From: Burkholderia sp. D-99
Lineage (GTDB): Bacteria > Pseudomonadota > Gammaproteobacteria > Burkholderiales > Burkholderiaceae
Length of the DNA: 64,000 nucleotides
Assembly (NCBI RefSeq): GCF_011605345.1
Contig: NZ_JAAOXM010000008.1
Coordinates: 124,001 to 188,000, forward strand
Direction of reading: 5' to 3'
The position numbers and the translations under genes were made by a program. This document shows positions 16,833 to 25,200 of the stretch, one piece after another. Every line of letters starts with the position of its first letter. Within the stretch, counting starts at the first letter, position 1. The notes under the pieces were generated by a model, which worked only from the letters and a program-made list of their open reading frames with translations, had not been told where the DNA came from and searched no databases.

Positions 16833-17120
16833 TTACGCGTCGCGTTGCGCGAGGCCGTTCACGAGCAGCTCGGACAGCAGGCCCGTCATCCCTTCCGGGT
16901 GCGTGGCCGCACGTGCCTTCAGCTGTTCGACGAGCTCGGCGTTGAGCTTGCACGCGAACGGCACGAGGCCCTGTTCCTGGTCGAGCTTGCGCTGCGCGCG
17001 GCGGTCGAGCTTGGCGGCTTCGTCGGCGCCCTTGCCGAAACGCGCGGGGCCAGATTGCTTCATCGCTTGCGTCAGCTTGAGCGCCTTGTTCTTTTCGAGA
17101 TCGGTTTTCTTCATGGCCAT
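16833..17120 (-). CDS. Small basic hypothetical protein
   Basis: Protein of 95 residues. The N-terminal half is Lys-rich (MAMKKTDLEKNKALKLTQAM) with an amphipathic character. The C-terminal half (CKLNAELVEQLKARAATHPE...LLVNGLAQRDA) resembles a short ribbon-helix-helix-like or dimerisation segment, but I cannot assign a family. The start is supported by CGGAGGTGCCGCG. It precedes the DUF2917 pair on the same strand, separated by their terminators, so it is likely transcribed alone. Confidence 0.65.
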   Translation of the reverse strand: MAMKKTDLEKNKALKLTQAMKQSGPARFGKGADEAAKLDRRAQRKLDQEQGLVPFACKLNAELVEQLKARAATHPEGMTGLLSELLVNGLAQRDA

Positions 17121-17199
17121 CGCGGCACCTCCGGGAAATTGAAGCCGCGATTGTACGCATTTCGGCGGGCACCGCCCGCCGAGCCGGCCGGAAACGCGC

Positions 17200-18105
17200 T
17201 CAGGCGCCCTTCGTCGTGCCCCAGTTGCCGCCGTGCGCGGCTGCCTGCGCGGCCGGCGAGCGCTCGAGGTAGGCGAGCGCCTGTTCGGTCGAGCCTTCGT
17301 GGTGCGGCGTATAGCTCGGCTTGAAATAACGCAGTGCCGCGCCGATCACCTTCCAGAACGACGGCAGGTGCCCGCGCCGCGAGCCTTGCCACCACGCGAG
17401 CACGAAACCCGGGTAGCGGCCGGCGTCCGGATCGCGCTTGTACATGAACTTCGCGCCGGTCGTGATGTAGTAGAGCAGCAGCAGGATCACGAATGCCATG
17501 TGCACGCAGCGCTCCGGATAGCTGCCGCCCAGGTGCCGGTAGATGTCGAACGCGACGGTACGGTGCTCGACTTCCTCCGCGCCGTGCCAGCGCAGCAGGT
17601 CGACCATCGTCGGGTCGGCACGGCCTTCGTCGAGCCCGTGCGCGTTGAGCACCCAGTTGCCGAGATAGCCGAAGAAATGCTCGAGCGAAGCGATCACCGC
17701 GAGCTGCTGCCGCAGCCAGAAACGCGTGTGGCCGATCTTCAGCCCGAGCGGCTGCTCGCCGAGCACGCGCGTGAACAGCCGGTTGAGCTTTTGCGTGAAC
17801 GGCTTCGTGTCGATGCCGTGCCGGTCGTAGTAGTGCTTCAGCACGCCGCCGTGCGAACGCGAATGCACGGCTTCCTGGCGCAGGAAGCCTTCGGCCTCGT
17901 CGCGCAGGCGCGCATCGGTGATCAGTGGCAGCGCCTTGTTGTACACGCGGCAGAACCACAGCTCGCCTTCCGGGAACAGCAGGTTCAGCGTGTTGATGAT
18001 GTGCGTGCTGCCCGGATCGTTCGGCACCCAGGTGATCGGCGTGTCGCTGAAGTCGAACTTCACGTGCCGGGCCTTGATCTTGTGATAGTCGGCGGTATCG
18101 GTCAT
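17200..18105 (-). CDS. Ferritin-like metal-dependent hydrolase (PF10118 type)
   Basis: Protein of 301 residues of the predicted metal-dependent hydrolase family PF10118. Two ligand clusters suit a ferritin-like di-metal site: E-x2-H-x3-H at Glu78/His81/His85 (QEAVHSRSH) and H-x2-E-E-x-E-H at 174-181 (HGAEEVEH). A membrane segment follows (AFVILLLLYYITT, about 205-217). The gene is the last of three on this strand, after the hydrolase-SDR fusion and the M24-like gene, which suggests a shared pathway acting on a lipid or hydrophobic substrate. The reaction is unknown. Confidence 0.82.
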   Translation of the reverse strand: MTDTADYHKIKARHVKFDFSDTPITWVPNDPGSTHIINTLNLLFPEGELWFCRVYNKALPLITDARLRDEAEGFLRQEAVHSRSHGGVLKHYYDRHGIDTKPFTQKLNRLFTRVLGEQPLGLKIGHTRFWLRQQLAVIASLEHFFGYLGNWVLNAHGLDEGRADPTMVDLLRWHGAEEVEHRTVAFDIYRHLGGSYPERCVHMAFVILLLLYYITTGAKFMYKRDPDAGRYPGFVLAWWQGSRRGHLPSFWKVIGAALRYFKPSYTPHHEGSTEQALAYLERSPAAQAAAHGGNWGTTKGA

Positions 18106-18135
18106 CTCTGTCTCCCTGTGCGGCGTCGTGCGCCG

Positions 18136-19923
18136 TCAATGCGATGCCATGCTGACGCGGGCGATCATCCGGCCGAGCCACGGCATGAAGCGGCCGACGA
18201 AGCGCATCGCATGCGCCTCGCCGCCGACCGCGACGACGGGGCGGTTGCGCAGCACGCCGTCGACCATCGCCTGCGCGACGGTTTCGGGTTTCAGGCCGCG
18301 CATCTGGTACAGCTTCGTCGCGCGCTTGCGCAGCCGCGCTTCGTCCTGTGCATTGGCGCCCGCGTATTGCGTCGACGCCATGATTCCGGTCTCCGCGAAG
18401 CCGGGGCACACGGCCGTCACGCCGATGCCTTGCTCCGCGAGTTCCGCGCGCATGCATTCGCTGAGCATCAGCACGGCGGCCTTCGTCGTCGCATACGCGG
18501 GCAGGTCGCGCGACGGCCCGAACGCGGCGGCCGACGCGGTGTTGACGATGTGCCCGCCGGTGCCGCGCGCGGCCATCTGCTGCGCGAACAGCCGCGAGCC
18601 GTGGATCACGCCCCACAGGTTCACGTGCAGGATGCGCTCCCAGTGCCGCGCGCTGGTGTCGAGGATGCCGCCGGCCATGCCGATGCCCGCGTTGTTGATC
18701 ACGACGTCCGCGCCGCCGAGTGCGCTGCCGACCCACGTCGCCAGCGCTTCCATGTCGTCGGCGGACCCGACGTCGACGCGTTTCGCATGGGCCTGCGCAC
18801 CGGTCAGCCCGATCAGCAGCGCGGTGCGTTCGGCGCTCGCGAGATCGATGTCGCACGCGACGATCGTCGCGCCTTCGCGGGCGAACGCGAGCGCCGCGCA
18901 GCGGCCGATGCCGCTGCCCGCGCCGGTGACGACCGCGACCTTGCCGCTGAAGCGGCCGCTCGTTGCGCGGCGGCGCGCGTTCGCGAGCGCGGGCGGTTCG
19001 TTGCCCGACTCGACCGCGTCGATCAGTTGCCCGGCGAGATCCGCGAAGCGCGCCGGGTCGGCGAGCGGCAGCCAGTGGCCGGCCGCGACTTCACGGCGGT
19101 AGTGCTGCGGCACCCAGCGCGACAGGTTCTCGGACAGCGCGGGGCTCACGTACTTGTCGCCGAGCGGCACGATCGTCTGCACCGGCGCATGCGCGTAGCG
19201 TTCGCGCGGCGCGAACAGGCAGCGGATGAAGTTCGCGCGATAGAGGCGCACGCCGCGCGCGCCGTCGTCGGCTTGCGTCGGGCGCGGCGCGACGGGCGTT
19301 TTCTCGAGCCGGCGCAGCAGGCGCGGCCACGCGCGGCCGAGCCACAGCCGCCAGCCGAGCTCGGGGATGAACGGCAGGTGGAACAGGTACACGTACCACG
19401 ATCGCACGAGCTGGCCGCCGAGCTTGGCAAGCGACGCGGGCGTCGGGCGCAGCACGCGTTCGCGTAGCCAGAAGCCGACGTGGTCGAGGCACGGCCCCGA
19501 GCACGACGTGTATGACGCGATGCGGCCGGAAAGGCGCGGATCGGTGACGAATTCCCAGCCCTGGATCGAGCCCCAGTCGTGCGCGATCAGATGCACGGCG
19601 CGGCCGGGGCAGAGCGCGTCGATCACCGCGACGAAGTCGTCGGTCAGTTTCGCGAGGTGGTAGTCGGCCGTGCGCTTCGGCGCGCCGGACAGGCCCGCGC
19701 CGCGCACGTCGTAGGCGATCACGTAGTGCTTGCGCGCGAGCAGCGGCGCGACGTGCTGCCAGACGCTGCTGTCGTCGGGATAGCCGTGCACGAGCACGAC
19801 CGGCGAGCGGGCCGGGTCGCCCCAGGTCCTGACCGCGAGCGTCAGGTCGCCGGAGGCGACCGCCGTTTCGCTATGAACCGATTCGAACAGGGCCAGCGGC
19901 GCTTCGTCGGAAAGAGGCTGCAT
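18136..19923 (-). CDS. Alpha/beta hydrolase-SDR fusion protein
   Basis: Fusion of 595 residues. Residues about 25-305 form an epoxide-hydrolase-like alpha/beta hydrolase: oxyanion HGYPDDS (46-52), nucleophile Asp116 in HDWGS, catalytic His283 in GHWLP. Residues about 326-595 form a short-chain dehydrogenase/reductase: TGAGSGIG (333-340), NNAG (410-413), Ser464, Tyr477 and Lys481 (YATTK). Both active sites look complete, so it may carry out two successive steps on one substrate. It lies between the PF10118 hydrolase and M24-like genes on the same strand, with short gaps. The substrate is unknown; mycobacterial SDR-hydrolase fusions are the closest known layout. Confidence 0.88.
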   Translation of the reverse strand: MQPLSDEAPLALFESVHSETAVASGDLTLAVRTWGDPARSPVVLVHGYPDDSSVWQHVAPLLARKHYVIAYDVRGAGLSGAPKRTADYHLAKLTDDFVAVIDALCPGRAVHLIAHDWGSIQGWEFVTDPRLSGRIASYTSCSGPCLDHVGFWLRERVLRPTPASLAKLGGQLVRSWYVYLFHLPFIPELGWRLWLGRAWPRLLRRLEKTPVAPRPTQADDGARGVRLYRANFIRCLFAPRERYAHAPVQTIVPLGDKYVSPALSENLSRWVPQHYRREVAAGHWLPLADPARFADLAGQLIDAVESGNEPPALANARRRATSGRFSGKVAVVTGAGSGIGRCAALAFAREGATIVACDIDLASAERTALLIGLTGAQAHAKRVDVGSADDMEALATWVGSALGGADVVINNAGIGMAGGILDTSARHWERILHVNLWGVIHGSRLFAQQMAARGTGGHIVNTASAAAFGPSRDLPAYATTKAAVLMLSECMRAELAEQGIGVTAVCPGFAETGIMASTQYAGANAQDEARLRKRATKLYQMRGLKPETVAQAMVDGVLRNRPVVAVGGEAHAMRFVGRFMPWLGRMIARVSMASH

Positions 19924-19968
19924 CGTGAGTCCGTCGTTCAGGGATTCGGGAGAAAGGGCGGGGGCGCG

Positions 19969-20865
19969 TCAGGCGGCGGCCGGCACGGTCGCGACGGCCT
20001 GCGCACGCTCGGCCTGGCGGCGCTGCCAGCGGCGCACGTGCGGCAGGTCTTCGTCGAGCCAGTACGCGTCGTCTTCGGTAATGACGAGCAGCTCTTCGAA
20101 TTTCGCGCCGACGCCGGCGAAGCCGAGATGCGGCTCGACGGCCCACAGGCCCGGCACGGGCGCATGCTCGGAGCGGCGGTCGATCGACCACAGCGGCGAC
20201 CAGCCCTGCTGTTTCGCCGCGCGGCCCTGGTCGAGCAGCAGGTTGCGCGTCGCGTTCAGCCCGAAGCGCGCGACGAAGCGCGGCTTCGACAGCTTGTGGA
20301 TCTTCGCGACGCGATGCGCGAGCACCTTGAACGGATAGGCCTTGTGGCGCGGCTCGACGCCCTGGCGGCGGCACAGCGCGTCGACTTCCTGCGCGACCTC
20401 GGCCATCGACCGGCGCTCCTTCACGAGCCGCACGATCATGTCGCGGTGGTCCATCAGGTCGTCCTGCAGCTGTTCGAGGATCGGGTTCTCGCCGAGGCAG
20501 TGCGCGTAGCCGACGTCGGCCACGATGCCGTCGAGCACCGGCGCGACGTCGAGGATCACCGGCATGTCGGTCTCGAGCTGCCGGTTGCTCGGGAAGAACG
20601 CGAGATTGAAGCCGCCCATGTGCTTGAGGCCCGAGAAGCCCTCGAACGCGGTGCGGTCGCCGAACCACGCGAACGGCTTGTGCAGCCAGTCGTGTACGCC
20701 GTTGTCCTGCAGCCATTCGGTCAAGAGGCGCGCGGCTTCCTTCTCGGTGATGCCGGGGTAGAGCATCGCGCCGACGGTCTCGACACAGCGGTAGGCAAGC
20801 TGCTGGACCGCGCGGAATTGCGGCAGCTCGTCGAGGTGGACTTCCGGCAGCGAGTGGTCGGCCAT
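19969..20865 (-). CDS. M24-family metallopeptidase-like protein
   Basis: Protein of 298 residues with the pita-bread fold of M24 aminopeptidases (methionine aminopeptidase/Xaa-Pro peptidase). The metal-ligand Asp pair is visible (Asp106 in ILDVAP and Asp117 in VADVGY), as are the later Glu-containing blocks AVEPHLG and FEELLVIT. It lacks the N-terminal creatinase-type domain. The start at 20865 (MADHSLPEV) follows GGAGACGCATC. It is the first gene of a three-gene run with the hydrolase-SDR fusion and the ferritin-like hydrolase, so it may act in the same pathway instead of in general protein turnover. Confidence 0.82.
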   Translation of the reverse strand: MADHSLPEVHLDELPQFRAVQQLAYRCVETVGAMLYPGITEKEAARLLTEWLQDNGVHDWLHKPFAWFGDRTAFEGFSGLKHMGGFNLAFFPSNRQLETDMPVILDVAPVLDGIVADVGYAHCLGENPILEQLQDDLMDHRDMIVRLVKERRSMAEVAQEVDALCRRQGVEPRHKAYPFKVLAHRVAKIHKLSKPRFVARFGLNATRNLLLDQGRAAKQQGWSPLWSIDRRSEHAPVPGLWAVEPHLGFAGVGAKFEELLVITEDDAYWLDEDLPHVRRWQRRQAERAQAVATVPAAA

Positions 20866-21405
20866 GATGCGTCTCCAGATGTCGGCCTGAGCGGGCGCGT
20901 CGGCGCTTGTCGACCGGTGTGGGTGTTTCAGCACCGGCTCCGGTCCCGCGCAAAGCGCGCGCCGGTCCCGGGCGAGGCTGGGGCGCTGATCCGGAATGCA
21001 CCCGCCCGCGTCACCGCGGCGGTTTATTCAGTCAGCATTTAATGTGTCATTGAGTAATGTAATGATCATAGCCGGTTCGGCGTCGCGCGCCAGCCCCCGG
21101 GGGTGAGGATTTGTCCTAATGGAAGGGCGAAATGGAGGGGAGCCTCTAGGTTTCCGGACGATGTCGAGAGCGGGCCCGTTGCCGGCCCGGGTGACCGTCT
21201 TCGGCCATCTTGTGACGCCCGGCATGTCGCGCCGGATCAACTTGCCGTCGCGTCGCGACGTGACGCTGTCAAATTGCCGAAATAATTTCGTCACATCATT
21301 CGCCCCCAATTCGAAGCCGCCCCGGCTTCGCCGCGGCGATGAACCGTCGGTGCGCTGCACGGGGCAGTGACCGAAGCCGATTCGACATTTCCACGGAGAG
21401 AGACC
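20866..21405. other. Divergent intergenic region with an AT-rich core
   Basis: About 540 bp between the M24-like gene and the acid phosphatase gene. An unusually AT-rich patch at 21026-21072 contains repeated TCA/ATG elements and probably holds the promoter, and perhaps an operator, of the 20865-17200 gene run. A second AT-rich patch at 21278-21300 may serve the phosphatase gene. No coding frame is supported. Confidence 0.5.
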
Positions 21406-22683
21406 ATGCAACGCCGCCAGTTCATGAATACCCTTGCCGCGGCGACCGCTGCGACGTCGCTGATGCTCAAGGCCGCTACCGCCGACGCCAGGAGCACGAC
21501 CGCGCCGGACGCGCTGGACCCGGGCCGCTGGTCGGCGTTCAACGCCGCGCGCCTGCAGGCAGTGCTCGACCAGCATGGCGTCGCGAGCGCGCGCTACGAC
21601 GAAAAGCGCCGCCCGTACGCGGTGTTCGACTGGGACAACACGTGCATCATGAACGACTGCGAAGAGGCGTTGCTGATGTACCAGATCAACCATCTGCAGT
21701 ACAAGCTGACGCCGGACGAATTCGTCGGCGTGATGTGGAAGGACGTGCCGAAGGGCGCGTTCATGAAGGACTACACGACCGTCGACGGCAAGCCGGTGAC
21801 GATGGAGGATCTCGCCGCCGACGTCGAATCCGACTACCGCTGGCTCTACGCGAACTACAAGGGTTTCGGCGGCGAGAAGAGCCTCGACGAGATTCGCGAG
21901 ACCGATCAGTTCAAGGATTTCCGCGCGAAGCTGTACTTCATGTACGACGCGATCTGCGACACGCACCCGCTCGAAGTCGGCTACAAGTGGATCATCTACT
22001 TCTACAAGAACATGACGACCGCCGAGTTGCAGGCGATGGCGGAAGCGTCGGACAACTACGGGATCGGCGACGCGCTGCGCAAGGTCCGCTACGAAAGCCC
22101 GAAGACGCTGCCGGGCAAGGCCGGCGTGGTGGCCGACACGCATTTCCACGGCATCCGCATTCATGAGGAAATCCGTGCGGTGATGCACACGCTGCGCGCG
22201 AACGGCATCGACGTGTACGTGAGCACCGCGTCGCTCGACGATGTCGTGCGCGTGTTCGCCGGCAATCCGAACTATGGCTACGGCGTGCCGCCGGAGAACG
22301 TGATCGGCCTGCGCCTCGACATGCGGGACGGCAAGTACACGAGCACCTATCCGGCCGGCTGGCATTTCAACTGGGGGCCCGGCAAGACGGTGGGTATCCG
22401 CAACGTGCTCGAATCGAAGAAGGGCTACGGCCCGCTGCTGGTGTTCGGCGACAGCGACGGCGACGCGTGGATGCTGCGCGACTTCAAGGACACGGCAGCC
22501 GGCGTGATCGTCAACCGGATGAAGAAGGGCGAGATCGGCGCGGACAGCAAGCTCGCGGCCGAGCAGATCGGCCAGCCGGACGCGCGCTTCCTGCTGCAGG
22601 GCCGCGACGAGCACACGGGCCTGATGATTCCGGACGAGAAGTCGATCAAGTACGGCAAGGCCGAGCGCAAGCTGCTCGCTTGA
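21406..22683 (+). CDS. Secreted HAD-superfamily acid phosphatase
   Basis: Periplasmic or secreted phosphatase of 425 residues. A signal peptide occupies about residues 1-28 (ending TADA). HAD motif I is DWDNTC (nucleophile Asp75, acid/base Asp77), and the distal metal-binding motif GDSDGDAWML is present. The domain between them is large, as in the secreted acid phosphatases of Burkholderia and Pseudomonas that release phosphate from phosphocholine or phosphoethanolamine; that substrate is only an inference. The start follows GGAGAGAGACC. It is monocistronic; the DNA just downstream holds a displaced slipin fragment. Confidence 0.88.
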   Translation: MQRRQFMNTLAAATAATSLMLKAATADARSTTAPDALDPGRWSAFNAARLQAVLDQHGVASARYDEKRRPYAVFDWDNTCIMNDCEEALLMYQINHLQYKLTPDEFVGVMWKDVPKGAFMKDYTTVDGKPVTMEDLAADVESDYRWLYANYKGFGGEKSLDEIRETDQFKDFRAKLYFMYDAICDTHPLEVGYKWIIYFYKNMTTAELQAMAEASDNYGIGDALRKVRYESPKTLPGKAGVVADTHFHGIRIHEEIRAVMHTLRANGIDVYVSTASLDDVVRVFAGNPNYGYGVPPENVIGLRLDMRDGKYTSTYPAGWHFNWGPGKTVGIRNVLESKKGYGPLLVFGDSDGDAWMLRDFKDTAAGVIVNRMKKGEIGADSKLAAEQIGQPDARFLLQGRDEHTGLMIPDEKSIKYGKAERKLLA

Positions 22684-22764
22684 CGTGTGCCGGGTGCCGG
22701 GCCGTCGCGGCCCGGCGCCCGGCGGGGGCGACGGCTGCTCCGCGCAGGCCGGAACACGCGCGTT

Positions 22765-23020
22765 TCAGCGCTCGTGCGGCATGCCCAGCCGCTCCAGCAA
22801 CGCGCCGATCAGATCGATCGGCAGCGGAAACACGATCGTCGAATTCTTGTCCGCGGCGATTGTTGTCAGCGTCTGCAGGTAGTGCAGCTGCATCGCCTGC
22901 GGCTGCTTCCGGCACCTGCAGCTCGCCTTCCGCATGAATCACTTGCACGCGACGCTCGCGCTCGGCGAGGTCGTGCTTGCCGACCGCCCGGCGCCACTTC
23001 GTCTGCGCGAGCTGGCGAGG
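22765..23020 (-). pseudogene. Displaced, internally deleted 3' end of a slipin gene
   Basis: Minus-strand remnant that matches the C-terminal part of the intact slipin gene at 24427-25200. Its last codons read [20 protein letters not shown], identical to the intact gene, then end MPHER-stop where the intact gene ends GKREG-stop. Upstream, QLAQTKWRRAVGKHDL matches [16 protein letters not shown], but about 55 codons are missing between GKHDL and ERERR, and a second deletion follows EGELQ. The remnant lies in the same orientation as the intact gene, with the Abi gene between them. DNA identity in the 3' block is very high, so the event looks recent. Confidence 0.88.
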
Positions 23021-23154
23021 GGGGAAATGAAGGAGAGGTTCCGGACCGGGGGCCGGGAACGAGGAGAGCGACAGAGATCGATCGGGTGTGGGAGTGGCAC
23101 CGAATCTGGAGAGGGGAGCGGATCGAGCGCACAACGGAGGAGGCGGACAATAAA

Positions 23155-23178
23155 AAAAGGACGCTTGCGCGTCCTTTT
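23155..23178. terminator. Bidirectional intrinsic terminator
   Basis: AAAAGGACGC-TTGC-GCGTCCTTTT, a perfect stem with A/T runs on both sides. It lies about 150 bp beyond the Abi stop and also downstream of the phosphatase gene. Confidence 0.8.
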
Positions 23179-23329
23179 GCCGTCTGAAGTGTTGCGCATC
23201 GTCGAGAGGCGTCCCCAGCGTTTTCATCGACGATGCTAGCGAAGTATCGACGGAATGTCAAAATGCATCGCGTCGAAAACGGAGCGTGACGGGCATCCTG
23301 CCGCGTGTTCGGTTGTATCCGCTCTGAAC

Positions 23330-24271
23330 TCACCGCCACGCCGGCGTGGAATGCCAATCGGTCGTGAAGCCGAGATGGGACGCCGCGTCCACGTGCTCAC
23401 ACCCCGTCAACGTCGCTCGCAAGGCTTCGCGCCATTCGGCCCCGTGACCGAGTGGGTCGAGCAGGGCCTTCATCATCGTTGCGCGGGCGTAGAACGTCTC
23501 CGGCCGGGTCATTTCAGGGGCATACCGGGCGAGCGTTCGCCCGGCCGGCTTGGCGGGAGGCGATACCGTCAGCTTCGTTCCCCAGAGCCGGGCGTGACGC
23601 GCACACGCATTGCGCAGGTCGGTGAGCGATTGCAGCCAGCTGGTGAGCACCGTATCAGGGATGTCCGGCCACGCATGGCGTCCGGCGACCTTGCGGTCGC
23701 GCATCGAGAGCGCACTGAAGATTCGCGACAACGCGCCCAGGCTCAGCCGCTCGCAGACCAGCCAGATCGGCGGCAGGTCGGGGCTGGCATAGGTTCGATA
23801 GTAGTGAGTCAGCGCCGAGCCTTTCCGGGTTTCACACTCCCGGGCGATCTGATCCAGAACGCGTGCGTAGTGGCGCAGGTCAACGAAGCGGTCCCTCTCG
23901 ACATACCAGTGGCTGCCGTAGTCGATTGCGAGGGGATTGCTGAGTGCGGCGCGCAACGCAACCTCGATGCGCTCGACCGCGTCCATCGTGATCGAGCGCA
24001 GACGTCGATCGAATGCGTAGAGTTCAACGATGTCGGAGAATCGGGTTCGAGGCCAGAATCGCTTGGTCGTGGGGTTCTGGAACCGGCGCATGTAGACCAG
24101 CAAGCGGAAATGGCCGATCGACCGGAGCATTCGCAAGTTCGCGGGGCGATCGTCGATGCGCAGGCCGCGTTGCCACAGACGATGCAGCGTTTCCTCGGCG
24201 CTGAGGGCCACCTTGCCATAGGCCCTGGTTGGCGTCGCCGATGCCGTCTTCCTTGTCCGAGTCTTGCCCAT
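23330..24271 (-). CDS. Abi_2-family abortive infection protein
   Basis: Protein of 313 residues of the Abi_2 (AbiD/AbiF) family, single-gene phage-defence factors thought to arrest growth of infected cells. Family blocks are KVALSAEETLHRLWQRGLRI, LRSIGHFRLLVYMRRFQNP, FSDIVELYAFDRRLRSITMD and AVERIEVALRAALSNPLA. The Rx4-6H-like element common in this family and HEPN relatives may be RNACARHARLWG near residue 228, but this is uncertain. No antitoxin gene is adjacent. It sits exactly between the intact slipin gene and a displaced slipin 3' end, which marks it as inserted cargo. Confidence 0.88.
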   Translation of the reverse strand: MGKTRTRKTASATPTRAYGKVALSAEETLHRLWQRGLRIDDRPANLRMLRSIGHFRLLVYMRRFQNPTTKRFWPRTRFSDIVELYAFDRRLRSITMDAVERIEVALRAALSNPLAIDYGSHWYVERDRFVDLRHYARVLDQIARECETRKGSALTHYYRTYASPDLPPIWLVCERLSLGALSRIFSALSMRDRKVAGRHAWPDIPDTVLTSWLQSLTDLRNACARHARLWGTKLTVSPPAKPAGRTLARYAPEMTRPETFYARATMMKALLDPLGHGAEWREALRATLTGCEHVDAASHLGFTTDWHSTPAWR

Positions 24272-24426
24272 CGTTGATCCGTACAGCTATGTATGCGGAT
24301 CTCGTTGTATACGCCAACGGAGCGTGAGCGGCCACCTTCCATACCATTCGGCAGATGGGGGCGCCGGCAGGTATCAATGCCTGTTGTCGCTTGTCCGCCG
24401 AATCCGGTGCTAATCCATTGTTTGCC

Positions 24427-25200
24427 TCATCCCTCCCGCTTCCCCCCCAGCCGATCCAGCAACGCCCCCAGCAGATCGATCGGCAGCGGAAACACGATCG
24501 TCGAATTCTTGTCCGCCGCGATTGTCGTCAGCGTCTGCAGGTAGCGCAGCTGCATCGCCTGCGGCTCCTGCGCGAGCTTTTGCGCGGCCTGCAGCAGTTT
24601 CTCCGACGCCTGCAGTTCGCCTTCCGCATGAATCACCTTCGCGCGCCGCTCGCGTTCGGCCTCGGCCTGACGCGCGATCGCGCGGATCATCGTCTCGTTC
24701 AGGTCGACGTGCTTGATCTCGACCGTCGATACCTTGATCCCCCATGCATCGGTCTGCGCGTCGAGTGTCTTCTGGATGTCCGCGTTCAACTGCTCGCGCT
24801 CGGCGAGCAGCGCGTCGAGGTCGTGCTTGCCGAGCACCGAGCGCAGCGTCGTCTGCGACAGCTGGCTCGTCGCGTCGAAAAAGCGCGCGACCTGGATCAC
24901 GGCCTTCTCCGGATCGACCACACGGAAATACACGACCGCGTTGACCTTCACCGACACGTTGTCGCGCGTGATCACGTCCTGCGGCGGCACGTCGAACACG
25001 ACGGTGCGCAGGTCGATCCGCACGACTTGCTGGACGATCGGGATGATCAGCACGAGCCCGGGCCCTTTCACCTTCCAGAAGCGGCCGAGCATGAACACCA
25101 CGCCGCGCTCGTACTCGCGGAAGATGCGGATCGACGACGCGACGAGCACCACGACGAAGACGATCAGGACGCTGCTGAAGCCGAATGTGTAGCCGATCAT
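24427..25200 (-). CDS. Slipin (stomatin/prohibitin-family membrane protein)
   Basis: SPFH-domain protein of 257 residues: one N-terminal transmembrane segment (about 5-24), an SPFH domain (about 25-180, with [12 protein letters not shown] and [19 protein letters not shown]) and a helical coiled tail. Slipins form oligomeric membrane microdomains and work with NfeD proteases. Its ATG overlaps the stop of the upstream NfeD gene by 4 bp, so the two are translationally coupled. The 3' end has a C7 tract near 24444-24451, just where the insertion boundary with the Abi cargo lies; the last five codons differ from those of the displaced copy. Confidence 0.92.
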   Translation of the reverse strand: MIGYTFGFSSVLIVFVVVLVASSIRIFREYERGVVFMLGRFWKVKGPGLVLIIPIVQQVVRIDLRTVVFDVPPQDVITRDNVSVKVNAVVYFRVVDPEKAVIQVARFFDATSQLSQTTLRSVLGKHDLDALLAEREQLNADIQKTLDAQTDAWGIKVSTVEIKHVDLNETMIRAIARQAEAERERRAKVIHAEGELQASEKLLQAAQKLAQEPQAMQLRYLQTLTTIAADKNSTIVFPLPIDLLGALLDRLGGKREG

